NCBI GenBank assembly: GCA_035934015.1
Contig: DASYYH010000016.1
Location: 418,753-482,752 of the forward strand
Direction of reading: 5' to 3'
DNA length: 64,000 nucleotides
DNA from: Candidatus Acidiferrales bacterium
GTDB lineage: Bacteria > Acidobacteriota > Terriglobia > Acidiferrales > UBA7541
In this document: positions 45,578 through 53,740 of the stretch, piece after piece
Position numbering within the stretch: position 1 is the first letter of the stretch
How the letters are laid out: every line of letters starts with the position of its first letter
Made by a program: the position numbers and the translations under genes
The notes under the pieces: generated by a model
What the model was told of the DNA's origin: nothing
What the model saw: the letters and a program-made list of their open reading frames with translations, nothing else
Database searches by the model: none

Positions 45578-45769
45578 CTACGTTTGCCCATACGCCTGCC
45601 GGCACGTCTCATGCTCTCTGCACGTCGCCGGACAATTCGTGTGATCGATCAAAATATAGTTATGGCACGCCGCGCACAGCACTCCGTAAATCGTCTCCGT
45701 GAATTGCCCATGGCTTTCGCCTTTGTCCAGTATGTGATTCGCCTTCGCTTCCGCTCGCGTCATTCGCAT
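45578..45769 (-). CDS. Small Cys/His-rich protein (zinc-ribbon-like)
   Basis: The gene encodes 63 residues: a charged helix (MRMTRAEAKANHILDKGESHG), then LCAACHNYIL, NCPATCREHETCRQ. Five Cys and several His in C-x2-C and C-x3-C spacing suggest a metal-binding knuckle. The frame is open upstream through the previous gene, but ATG 45769 lies 7 bp after that gene's stop, so coupled translation is likely. No family is recognised. Confidence 0.6.
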   Translation of the reverse strand: MRMTRAEAKANHILDKGESHGQFTETIYGVLCAACHNYILIDHTNCPATCREHETCRQAYGQT

Positions 45770-45776
45770 TTCGCTT

Positions 45777-46523
45777 TCACCGTTTGTTCCGCCTCCAATC
45801 TTCAAGGCAACAGAAACTATACAGCGGAAAAATCTCACGCAAAATTTTCTCCGCTTCGCCCGCGAATCCTCCGCGCGTCGCCGCCTTGCCTGCCAATCGC
45901 CGCCGCACGATCCATCCTTTCGCTTTTTTCCATTCTTTCGCATCCTGCGGCCAGCCCGCATGCTTCGTCCACTCGCCCTTATCGACCGAATACCAATAGC
46001 CGTCGTATCGCGGCCCGAGCTTCGCTCGCTGCCGCGCCAGCCAGTCAAGATTCTCCGCCGCTCGCGGCGCGCCCAGCCGACGCAGCGCGCTTTCGCCGCT
46101 CGTCGCATAAATCCGGAATCCCACCGTCGCCGCGTCCGCCGAAATTCCCACGTACAATTGTCCGCCTGTGCCTCCTCGCGCGATTTTTTTCTCGCCGCGC
46201 GCGCCTCTGTGCGAGAAAAACAGATACATGTGCGTGTAGTACGGCGTCTTGTCGTTCGCAAAACGAATATCGCGGTTGATGCGCGAAAAATTCTCGCCCG
46301 AACGCCCGCCCAGCGCGAAATCCTTATGCAATTTCCGCATCCCCGGCGCCAGCGCCTCGAACAATCGGCGCAGCGGCTCGACCACATGCGCGCGATATCG
46401 CTCGCGGTTTTCGTCCATCCACTCTTTGCCGTTATTCCGCCCCAGCTCGCGAAAAAATCGCAGCGTCTCCGCGGTAATGATCCCTTCCTTCGCCACAGTT
46501 CGCCACTCCTCCCAATCCTGCAA
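45777..46523 (-). CDS. DUF2461 (TIGR02453) family protein
   Basis: The 248-residue protein shows the DUF2461 pattern: TLRFFRELGRNNGKEWMDENR, YRAHVVEPLRRLFEALAPG, FSRINRDIRFANDKTPYYTHM and GYWYSVDKGEWTKHAGW. The family is cytoplasmic and of unknown function. Length fits. It seems to form a two-gene unit with the small Cys/His-rich gene just downstream. Confidence 0.85.
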   Translation of the reverse strand: MQDWEEWRTVAKEGIITAETLRFFRELGRNNGKEWMDENRERYRAHVVEPLRRLFEALAPGMRKLHKDFALGGRSGENFSRINRDIRFANDKTPYYTHMYLFFSHRGARGEKKIARGGTGGQLYVGISADAATVGFRIYATSGESALRRLGAPRAAENLDWLARQRAKLGPRYDGYWYSVDKGEWTKHAGWPQDAKEWKKAKGWIVRRRLAGKAATRGGFAGEAEKILREIFPLYSFCCLEDWRRNKR

Positions 46524-46690
46524 CTTCCGTCGCCATCATCCTACCGCGACACACCGCTCCCGTCATCTCCGCGCCGCGCGCAACGTCCAAGCATTTTCGC
46601 AATGTTGCTTTGGCCGCTGCGCTGATTCACGCCCGCGTTTGGAATTCGCAGGAGAAAAGGCGGGAAATTGTCGCACTATTTTGGGGCGGT

Positions 46691-46746
46691 GGGTCTCTTC
46701 GAATCTTCTGGTTCGTGACGCAAGGAGTCAAAATTCAAACTGACCC
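46691..46746. repeat. Palindromic intergenic repeat, copy C
   Basis: The right half AAAATTCAAACTGACCC (46730-46746) and the preceding CGTGACGCAAGGAGT block match copies A and B. The left arm GGGTCTCTTCGAATCTT is partly decayed. It lies just after the cytochrome gene's stop. Confidence 0.6.
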
Positions 46747-46751
46747 GGCTG

Positions 46752-47315
46752 CTATTTTTTGTTTTGCGGGCAGCTCACATCCGGACGCGGATCCGGCACG
46801 AATCCATCTCGGTTCGGCATGCGCACTTTCGCCAGCGTCTTGCGGTTCATCACGTCATTCCGCCCGATGATTTTGTTCATATACAGCAGATACGCCGTCA
46901 GGCTGTAAGCCTGCTTCGCCGTCAGCGTCCCCGGCTGCGCGTACGGCATCGCACGATAAATATAGTCCCACACCGTCGTCGCGTATGGCCAATAACTCCC
47001 AACGGTCAGAACAGGATTCTCGTCCCGCAGCGTTCCAAATCCTCCGACGAGTCTCATTCCCAGCGGCTCTCGCCCTTCGCCATGGTCGCCATGGCATCCC
47101 GAGCATTTATCCGCATACACGATTTGTCCTTCCGCGGCAGTCCCGCTGCCCGCCGGCAGTCCTGTCCCGTCCGGCAGCACCGTAATGCCCCATCGCCGCA
47201 TTTGCTCCGGCGTGGGCGGATGTCCCAGATGGAGCTGATTTTGATTTCCTTGCCCAAACGCCGCGATGCCAAACGCAATCGCGCAAATCGCCGCGAACAC
47301 TTCAACCCTACGCAT
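46752..47315 (-). CDS. Sulfite dehydrogenase cytochrome c subunit (SoxD/SorB-like)
   Basis: The 187-residue exported cytochrome has a signal peptide (VFAAICAIAFGIAAFGQ) and one haem-c site, YADKCSGCHGDHGEG, with a distal Met in one of several Met positions such as YIYRAMPYAQPG. Its start overlaps the end of the molybdenum subunit by 8 bp, so the two are cotranslated. It would accept electrons from the molybdenum subunit and pass them on to the respiratory chain. I call it SoxD/SorB-like from context; short single-haem forms fit SorB better. Confidence 0.85.
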   Translation of the reverse strand: MRRVEVFAAICAIAFGIAAFGQGNQNQLHLGHPPTPEQMRRWGITVLPDGTGLPAGSGTAAEGQIVYADKCSGCHGDHGEGREPLGMRLVGGFGTLRDENPVLTVGSYWPYATTVWDYIYRAMPYAQPGTLTAKQAYSLTAYLLYMNKIIGRNDVMNRKTLAKVRMPNRDGFVPDPRPDVSCPQNKK

Positions 47316-48534
47316 AGGTCACTTCTCCATCTCTGTGGACGCGCCACCATTTGATGCCATTGTAGTGATCCGTCGCATTCAACCCTCGCACCGCGACAAT
47401 CTGCTCGCGCGTCGGCTGGCAATAACCCGTTTCATCTGTGCATCGTGACGCGATCTTTGTTTCCGCTCCATTCCAGTTCCACGTCCAGCGAAAACGCGTG
47501 AATGCTTTCGTCAAAATAGGTTCCTGCAATTCCGCCTTTTGCCAGTTTTGGCCTCCATCGGCAGATATTTCCACGCTGTTGATCTTTCCGCGCCCAGACC
47601 ACGCTACGCCAGTAATCTCATAAACGCCTGGCCCGTCGAGCCGTTGTCCGCCAGCAGGCCGCGTGATCACCGATTTCGCTTCCATCACAAATGTGAATTG
47701 CCGTGCTTTGCCGCTCGGCAATAGGTCCGTATACGAGCCTGTTTCCCACGCCGTCATCGCCGGCTGCTCGAGCACTTGTAGCCGGTGCAGCCATTTAATA
47801 TTGGTGTTCCCTTCCCACCCCGGCACCACCAATCGCACCGGATAGCCCTGTTCCGGACGCAGCGCCTCGCCGTTTTGTCCGTACGCAACAATAATGTCGT
47901 CCAACGCCTTCTCGACCGGAATGCTCCGCGCCAATCGCCCCGCATCCGCCCCTTCCGCCAGTATCCAGCGCGCCGTCGGTTTTAATCCCACTTGTTCCAG
48001 GACCGTCGAAAGTCGAACGCCGGTCCATTCCGTACAACTCATTTGTCCGTGACTCTCCTGCGGTGTCTTCCCTGGAAAACCATCCTGGTCGGCGCCGCTG
48101 TTGCCCGCGCATTCCAGAAAATGGATCTCCGAAACCGCCGGCATCCTCTCCAAATCCTTCATGGTAAATATCAGCGGCCGCTCGACAAGGCCATCAATCA
48201 GCAATTCATGATGAGCCGGATTGATCATGGGCATCCCGAAATGCAGCACTTCGTAGTGAAGCTCCGAAGGTGTAATGATTCCGTAGAGGTCTTGGAGAGG
48301 CGTATGTCCGTGCGAAGATCGCACCACTTTGCTCTCGAAAGGAGACCGGTATCCGTAGGGCCGCTTCGGAAGGCCCAGTTCGTGTGGAACCTCCCCTGGT
48401 TGTTGCGGCAGCGCATTCCGCGGCAAAAGCGCCAGCGCGCCCAGTTCCGCCGCGGAAGACAATAATCGCCGCCGGCTGAATGTGCGTCCGCCGCCATTTT
48501 TTTCAATGTGCCCGCCATTCTCATATATTTTCAT
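47308..48534 (-). CDS. soxC: Sulfite dehydrogenase, molybdopterin subunit (SoxC/SorA)
   Basis: The 408-residue protein has a Tat signal (RTFSRRRLLSSAAELGALALL) and the sulfite oxidase fold. The molybdenum-ligating Cys is in FLECAGNSG. Also present are LLIDGLVERPLIFTMKDLERMP, WTGVRLSTVLEQVGL, YGQNGEALRPEQGYPVRLVVPGW and a C-terminal dimerisation domain (WSGRGKINSVEISADGG). It oxidises sulfite to sulfate in the periplasm, or acts on sulfur bound to SoxY if other Sox proteins exist elsewhere. ATG 48534 is chosen, and a TTG three codons upstream is possible. A divergent ArsR-type regulator lies 139 bp away. Confidence 0.9.
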   Translation of the reverse strand: MKIYENGGHIEKNGGGRTFSRRRLLSSAAELGALALLPRNALPQQPGEVPHELGLPKRPYGYRSPFESKVVRSSHGHTPLQDLYGIITPSELHYEVLHFGMPMINPAHHELLIDGLVERPLIFTMKDLERMPAVSEIHFLECAGNSGADQDGFPGKTPQESHGQMSCTEWTGVRLSTVLEQVGLKPTARWILAEGADAGRLARSIPVEKALDDIIVAYGQNGEALRPEQGYPVRLVVPGWEGNTNIKWLHRLQVLEQPAMTAWETGSYTDLLPSGKARQFTFVMEAKSVITRPAGGQRLDGPGVYEITGVAWSGRGKINSVEISADGGQNWQKAELQEPILTKAFTRFRWTWNWNGAETKIASRCTDETGYCQPTREQIVAVRGLNATDHYNGIKWWRVHRDGEVTYA

Positions 48535-48672
48535 ATTTCTCAATATAAGGAAATAACGGACGATGTCAAGTCGCTGGCAATTCCCTCACGGAGTCCTCTC
48601 CGCCTCCGCTTCCCGCTCGGCCTGTTTCTCCGCCGTGCCGCGCGTCAGAACGTACTATAATGATGCGCCTCA

Positions 48673-49083
48673 ATGAGCCGGAAACAGAATTCCAGCCGCG
48701 TCGCACGCTACGCCAGTATGCTGTCCGCTCTGGGCGCGGAGCCGCGACTGCGCATCGTCCGTCTTCTTCTCTCCGCTCATCCGCAAGGGATGGTCGTCAA
48801 CGAGATTGCCAGCGAACTCAAAATCCCCAATTCCACGCTCTCCCACTATCTGGAGAAATTGAAGATCAATCACCTCGTGAACGTGCGCCGCGAAGGTACC
48901 TTTCTCTGGTATAGCGCCAATGATGAGCTGTTGCAGGAACTGGTGGCGTTTCTCTATGAAGAATGCTGCACGCGCGGCGTGGCTTGCTCACCCGCTGCCC
49001 GTGGGCGCGCACCCGGGCTTCCTCGTAATCTTGCAAAAATAATGCTCAAGCATTCTCGTCGTGGGAGGAAATCAATCTCATGA
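48673..49083 (+). CDS. ArsR-type winged-helix regulator
   Basis: The 136-residue protein has the ArsR fold: MLSALGAEPRLRIVRLLLSA, VVNEIASELKIPNSTLSHYLEKL (recognition helix), then NVRREGTFLWYSANDELL. A Cys-rich C-terminal helix (EECCTRGVAC) could bind metal or sense thiols. It is divergent from soxC; AT-rich near-palindromic DNA lies between them around 48518-48553. Its stop overlaps an ATG of a 19-codon frame with a ribosome binding site, perhaps the remnant of a lost partner. Confidence 0.85.
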   Translation: MSRKQNSSRVARYASMLSALGAEPRLRIVRLLLSAHPQGMVVNEIASELKIPNSTLSHYLEKLKINHLVNVRREGTFLWYSANDELLQELVAFLYEECCTRGVACSPAARGRAPGLPRNLAKIMLKHSRRGRKSIS

Positions 49084-49270
49084 AAACCCGTCGCGCGATA
49101 ATTTTCACTGCAACGAAGCTAGAGCCTAAAGCGCATTGACCTGCTGAACTGTTCTTCTCGAGATCCATGCGCCGCTGTCACTTTCGCAAGTTAATCATTC
49201 AAGTACTTAATATATTCCGTTAATGCCATAGTGCTACGCTTCGGCAACAATCGGAGTTACAATTGAAATT

Positions 49271-51712
49271 ATGGGGATAAGCGTTTGGTTACGAACTTGG
49301 CGGCGGAGTCCGCTGCTGACGGGCCAGTTTGCGCTCACCATCGCCATTGGCATGGGCGCGGCCTCAGCGCTCACGAGCCTGATGCTTGCGCTGGGCTATC
49401 AGCCGCTCCCGTATCGCAATCCCGAACAGCTTGTGGAAGTTCGGGAGCGCACCGAATCCGGGAATCTCTTGGCGATCTCCGGGCCAGACTTGACGGACTT
49501 CGCCGACGCCACCCGCAACGTCTTTGCCTCACTCGGTGGCTTTTGGATTCCAAAACTTTGGCTGCTTGACCACAGAGGCTCAACAGAGATTCGTGTGTGC
49601 GGGGTCCAGTCAAGTGTGTTCAGCGATTTGGGCATGCACCCCGTTCTGGGGCGCGGCATCCGCCCGGATGATGAACCTCTGACCGGCACTGCGACTTCAC
49701 CAGTCTGGATCAGCTATCGGCTCCGGCAGACTCGCTACAGCGGCAGTCGTTCGGTGGTCGGCACGACGATCGGGATTGCAGATAACGCGGCAGGAAGTGG
49801 CGAAATGAGCATGCGCATAGCCGGTGTCCTTCCGCCCGGCGTGAGCATTCCGCTCCCATTCACGGAAGATGTGACTGACCTGTGGTACCTCCTGCCACGG
49901 GACAATTGGATGGCCCGCTCACGGGGATCTACTGTCTTGTTTGGGGTCGGTCGCCTCCGTCCCGGCGTCAGTGCAGAGCAAGCGCAGGCGGCGCTAGCCG
50001 TCGTAGCCCAGCATCTGGGACAACAATACAGCTTTGATCGAGGTAGGCTCGTGGTCGTGCAGACCCTCGAAGAGATAGCGCAAGGTCCAGCGCGCAAGAC
50101 CATGGGCTTGCTCGCCCTCGGCGTCGGGTTCGTTTTCCTGCTCGGCTGCGTCAATCTCGCCATTCTGATGGGCGCGGAGGGCAGACGCCGGCGGCGCGAG
50201 ATCGCTATCCGCGCCATCCTGGGTGCGAAACGTTCGCGGCTGTGGCGCGAAGTTGCAGCGGAAAAATGCCTGCTCACTCTGCTGTCGCTGGGGCTGGGCG
50301 TGGCATTTGCATTTGAACTCCTGCGCGTGCTAACCCAGATGATGCCCGCCGCAGGCCTCGGCCCGCCGCTGCTCCAACCGCCGCCGCTGAACTTGATCGT
50401 TTTGCTCGGCTTCGGGCTATTCGCTCTGCTCGCCGCGCTGGTCTGGTCGGCGTTGCTGGTCTCTGCAGCGGATGGACCCGGCTCATCGCGCGCGCTGGCC
50501 GCGAGCAGTGGTCTCGGTTACACCGGGCTTAGCGATTCCAGCCCTGGCGCGGGCCGCTGGCGGCTCGCGCTCCTTGCTGCGCAGGCAGGAATCGGAATTT
50601 GCTTGCTGGCCGCTGCGGCCTTGACGGCAAGAACGTATGCCGCGCAATCCGTCGCCAATCTCGGGCCGGACCCACGCCATACCGTGCTGCTGTCATACAA
50701 CACGCGCGACAACATCCTGCTTTCCGACGCCGAGTCAGACGCCTTCAACCAGGAAGTTCTCTCGCGGCTGGAGCGCCTGCCCGGTACTCAGGCGATCGCG
50801 CAGGCAGAAGTGTTTCCGCCATGGGGCATTCCTGCTTCCTTCATGAGGCAGGGCGATGCCGTCGGTACAGAGCGTGAAGCCGCCGAGCCTACATCCGTTT
50901 CGCCGGGCTACTTCCGCACCCTCGGGATTCCCATCCTTTTCGGCCGCGGGTTTGACGACACCGACATCAGAGGCGGCGAGCCGGTGGCCATCATCAGCCT
51001 CGAAATGGCCAGGAAAAACTGGAACTCGCCAGAACAGGCAGTGGGTTCGTGGCTCGCTTTTGCGCCAAAATATAAGACGCATTACAAGGTCGTCGGCGTC
51101 GCCGCTGACTTTACTGGCTTCTGGTCTCAGCAGCCGGAACCGACGATTTATTTCCCCGAGGCGCAGTGGGACTGTTGCAGCGCCGTGATTTTGCGGACAA
51201 CAGCCTCGCCGCGCTCTGTCGCCGTCCTCGCTCCGCAAGTGCTGGCCGGAATGCCCATCGCAGCGACAATTTCCGATGTTTCCACCATGCAAGCACGCTG
51301 GCAAGCAACTCTAACGCGTCCTCTCGCGCGCATGGCCGGCATGCTTCTGCTCGCTTTGCTCGGGCTCGCGCTGAGCGTCCAGGGCGTGTACGCCGTTGCT
51401 GCCGCAACCGTCGCGGCGCGAAGACACGAACTCGCTGTGCGCTCGGCCCTCGGCGCGCTCCCAGGTCGTCTCGCTTGGAATGTCACTCGCGAGTTGCTTC
51501 TCGCCGTTATCGCTGGCGTCGCGCTCGGCGCGGTGGCGTCGCTCGATTTGCGGCCAGTGATGCAGCACTGGCTTGGCCCCGTCGCCGTATGGCAGGCGGA
51601 GCCAATCGCCATTGGCATCGTTCTGCTCGTGCTGGCCGCAGCCGTGGGCTGCTACATTCCCGCGCGAGCCGCCGCCCGCGCCAATCCCGTCGAAATCCTC
51701 CGCCAGGGCTGA
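49271..51712 (+). CDS. Orphan MacB/FtsX-type permease (ADOP), copy 2
   Basis: The 813-residue protein has an N-terminal helix (QFALTIAIGMGAASALTSLM), MacB_PCD domain, FtsX block 1 (LGVGFVFLLGCVNLAILMGAEG), a second periplasmic domain and FtsX block 2 (ALLGLALSVQGVYAVAAATVAARRHELAVR). It is a complete duplicated permease without an ATPase neighbour. Unlike the other two copies it has no Cys-rich or thioredoxin-like partner and instead follows the ArsR-type gene. A near-palindrome with core AAGTACTT lies upstream around 49199-49211. Confidence 0.9.
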   Translation: MGISVWLRTWRRSPLLTGQFALTIAIGMGAASALTSLMLALGYQPLPYRNPEQLVEVRERTESGNLLAISGPDLTDFADATRNVFASLGGFWIPKLWLLDHRGSTEIRVCGVQSSVFSDLGMHPVLGRGIRPDDEPLTGTATSPVWISYRLRQTRYSGSRSVVGTTIGIADNAAGSGEMSMRIAGVLPPGVSIPLPFTEDVTDLWYLLPRDNWMARSRGSTVLFGVGRLRPGVSAEQAQAALAVVAQHLGQQYSFDRGRLVVVQTLEEIAQGPARKTMGLLALGVGFVFLLGCVNLAILMGAEGRRRRREIAIRAILGAKRSRLWREVAAEKCLLTLLSLGLGVAFAFELLRVLTQMMPAAGLGPPLLQPPPLNLIVLLGFGLFALLAALVWSALLVSAADGPGSSRALAASSGLGYTGLSDSSPGAGRWRLALLAAQAGIGICLLAAAALTARTYAAQSVANLGPDPRHTVLLSYNTRDNILLSDAESDAFNQEVLSRLERLPGTQAIAQAEVFPPWGIPASFMRQGDAVGTEREAAEPTSVSPGYFRTLGIPILFGRGFDDTDIRGGEPVAIISLEMARKNWNSPEQAVGSWLAFAPKYKTHYKVVGVAADFTGFWSQQPEPTIYFPEAQWDCCSAVILRTTASPRSVAVLAPQVLAGMPIAATISDVSTMQARWQATLTRPLARMAGMLLLALLGLALSVQGVYAVAAATVAARRHELAVRSALGALPGRLAWNVTRELLLAVIAGVALGAVASLDLRPVMQHWLGPVAVWQAEPIAIGIVLLVLAAAVGCYIPARAAARANPVEILRQG

Positions 51713-51937
51713 AGCTCGCATCGAAAAGGTTCAAAAACACGACCTGACGCAAGGTTCACGCTCGCCTTGGCTCTTCCGGCGCGCACGCATGCGCAACCAA
51801 CGTCGCTGCGTTTCGCCATGTGCGTCATGTGAATTCCCTTCCTTTGGCGCGCGTTTAGAGCGCGAAGGCTCGGCCTTCGCATCTTTGCGCGCCTTTCAGC
51901 CTCAGCTCGCAAGTAATCGTTCCTCTCCTGCCGCCGA
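51713..51937. other. Degenerate stretch after the permease
   Basis: The reading frame of the following remnant is open here but has no recognisable protein similarity. It is probably decayed coding or spacer DNA. Confidence 0.3.
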
Positions 51938-52061
51938 GCGCGGAAAAACCGTGAAGATGGTCACCTATCCCGGCTCGCCGCATTTTCCGCCGCGCTGGGA
52001 TCAGCGAAAAGATATTTTCGATCAGATTCGCGCGTGGCTCGCAAAAAAAATCCGTAGTTAA
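51938..52061 (+). pseudogene. 3' remnant of an S9-type (prolyl oligopeptidase-like) peptidase
   Basis: The last 42 codons of an otherwise unremarkable frame read GKTVKMVTYPGSPHFPPRWD and DIFDQIRAWLAKK, followed by a stop. This resembles the C-terminal region of S9 peptidases, where (V/E)MVxYPGxxH carries the catalytic His. No start, no nucleophile region and no N-terminal propeller remain, so I read it as a truncated leftover, perhaps cut by the upstream permease insertion. Confidence 0.4.
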
Positions 52062-52158
52062 CTGATTTTTCTTTTCGCCTTTTAATTTTTCGCCGCGCGA
52101 TAAATCTGAATCGGGTTGCCGGTTTTTATTTTTATCGCGCGCGGATTTTTTTTCGAAC

Positions 52159-52731
52159 TCATTTTTCTTCCGCGGGCGTCGCCGTCGCAGGGCCGTCACC
52201 GACAATTTCCAGCACGCATTCTTGATCTTTCGCGCCATCATAATGCGGTTGCTTCGCGAAGTGCGTGACAAAACTTCCTGCGGGCATCGCCACCGTGCGA
52301 TTCGGATCGAATTTCGTTCCCGTGCCGATCCACCACGTTCCGGAAATCACCGTGATGTAGCGATTATTCGGATGCCAGTGCGGATGGCTCATGTGATGCG
52401 GCGTCCACTTCACGAGCATGATGTAGAGTCCGGGCTTCGACGGATCGCCAAGCAGCACCGCCGTCTTCGCGCCCATCGCATCCGAAGTCCAGTGAATCTG
52501 GTTCGGCAATTCGTAAGTGAGCGTCCGAGGATTCAGCAAATTTTCTTGCGGCAATTTTTGTTTTCGCGGCGGACCCGGTAAAGGATTTTGCTTCGCCGCT
52601 TGCACTTGATCCGCGGCGGGCTGCGCGGCGCGCGATGCAGCGGTTGATTTGCTGAGTGGCGGAAAGAAAATTGTTGAAGCAGCGGCGAAAAGCAGGATGG
52701 CTACGCGATACAAAGTTCGAAAGCCGGGCAT
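52159..52731 (-). CDS. Exported cupin-domain protein
   Basis: The 190-residue protein has a signal peptide (YRVAILLFAAASTIFF), a Pro/Gln-rich linker and one cupin barrel. Motif 1 contributes the metal ligands in HHMSHPHWHPNNRYITVISG, and motif 2 is MPAGSFVTHFAKQPHYD. Similar exported cupins are annotated as dioxygenase- or isomerase-like without known substrate. It ends just before the decayed peptidase region and stands alone. Confidence 0.8.
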   Translation of the reverse strand: MPGFRTLYRVAILLFAAASTIFFPPLSKSTAASRAAQPAADQVQAAKQNPLPGPPRKQKLPQENLLNPRTLTYELPNQIHWTSDAMGAKTAVLLGDPSKPGLYIMLVKWTPHHMSHPHWHPNNRYITVISGTWWIGTGTKFDPNRTVAMPAGSFVTHFAKQPHYDGAKDQECVLEIVGDGPATATPAEEK

Positions 52732-53161
52732 GTGAGGCCCTCCTTTGAAAATTGAGTGATGGTACTAAAACCGGCCAATTGGGCCAAATTGTCTTTTTTC
52801 GGGCCATTTTTTGTCCCTGAATTGGACTGGAAGAGCAGGCATTGAATTTTCGTGTTTGGCATGATTTTCGCGATGCGAAGATGCTTTTCAGAGCCACAGG
52901 ATTGGGTATCCCACAAATTTGCACGAAATGCGAAAAGGAGCGAATTCGTGCATTTCGAAAGAGACAATTTTCGAAAAAATGGCCGAATTCGGATTGCACA
53001 ATTTTGGTGCAATTTGTCACTCTGACTGGGGAACGGGCGCGTGATTGTTGGGGCAAAGTTCGGGACTTGGGGGAGCTGACTACCTTCGGCGGATGAAACG
53101 CCGAAAAGGAGGAAGTCCCCCACGGAATTTGGATTGCACAATATTGGTGCAATTTGACCTC
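52732..53161. repeat. Intergenic region with two identical-type dyads and a nested hairpin
   Basis: Two copies of a 30-base block lie 140 bp apart: GGATTGCACAATTTTGGTGC plus AATTTG (52991-53016) and GGATTGCACAATATTGGTGC plus AATTTG (53131-53156). Each contains the perfect dyad ATTGCAC-N7-GTGCAAT (52993-53013 and 53133-53153). Between them GGGACTT (53062-53068) pairs with AAGTCCC (53113-53119), enclosing TTCGGCG-N7-CGCCGAA (53085-53105). No gene fits here; a regulatory or small-RNA role is possible. Confidence 0.55.
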
Positions 53162-53740
53162 TTATTTGCGGGGCGCGTCCTTCACGCCGGCCCAGCGCAG
53201 AGCTTCATGGCGATCCGCGAAGGCGTTCATCTGGACGATTTTGCCGCGGCGCACGGTATAAACGTCGGCGATTTTGGCTTCGTGCCAGTCGTTACCGCCC
53301 TTGGGGCGAAATCTGACGAAGACAAAAACTACGATACGGTTGCCGGCCAGGATAAGACGCACCGGTTTACTGGTACCTTGCGTCCAGCCGGAGCGCGATT
53401 GGCTCAGGTAGCCTTTCACGGCATCGCGTCCGTGATACGTGCCTCCGCCGGGGAACGTCGCAGGCTCAGTCCAGTCGATATTCGGATCAAGAGAGGCCAC
53501 GGCGGCGTCGAAGTCACCGCGGTTGAAGGCCGCATAGGCGCCGCGGATTGCCAAGATTGCTTTGTTCATCTCCTGGGATGTTTCGGCGCGACTCGTTTCG
53601 GCTTGACGCGAGTACGCGAGCTGGGCAAAAGCCAGACCAATGCAGACGATCGTGATTGACGGCAGGAGGATCCGCGTGCGCTGTTCCCGTGTCCTGCCAA
53701 CGGCTGACCACAGATCGCGCGGAGACGATGAGTCACTCAT
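53162..53740 (-). CDS. SnoaL-like (NTF2-fold) protein with N-terminal membrane anchor
   Basis: The 192-residue protein has a membrane helix (about 28-45, ILLPSITIVCIGLAFAQLA) and a SnoaL/NTF2-like domain: AAFNRGDFDAAVASLDPNIDWTEP, GGGTYHGRDAVKGYL and IADVYTVRRGKIVQMNAFAD. The fold forms a cone-shaped pocket used by small isomerases or as a binding module. The start overlaps the end of the orphan permease by 8 bp, so it belongs to that operon. Its role there is unknown. Confidence 0.8.
   Translation of the reverse strand: MSDSSSPRDLWSAVGRTREQRTRILLPSITIVCIGLAFAQLAYSRQAETSRAETSQEMNKAILAIRGAYAAFNRGDFDAAVASLDPNIDWTEPATFPGGGTYHGRDAVKGYLSQSRSGWTQGTSKPVRLILAGNRIVVFVFVRFRPKGGNDWHEAKIADVYTVRRGKIVQMNAFADRHEALRWAGVKDAPRK

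Noticed and set aside
49081..49140. A 19-codon frame overlapping the ArsR-type gene stop (ATGA) with a ribosome binding site
   Set aside because: Too short to support as a gene. It may be the truncated start of a lost partner, and is mentioned only under the regulator.
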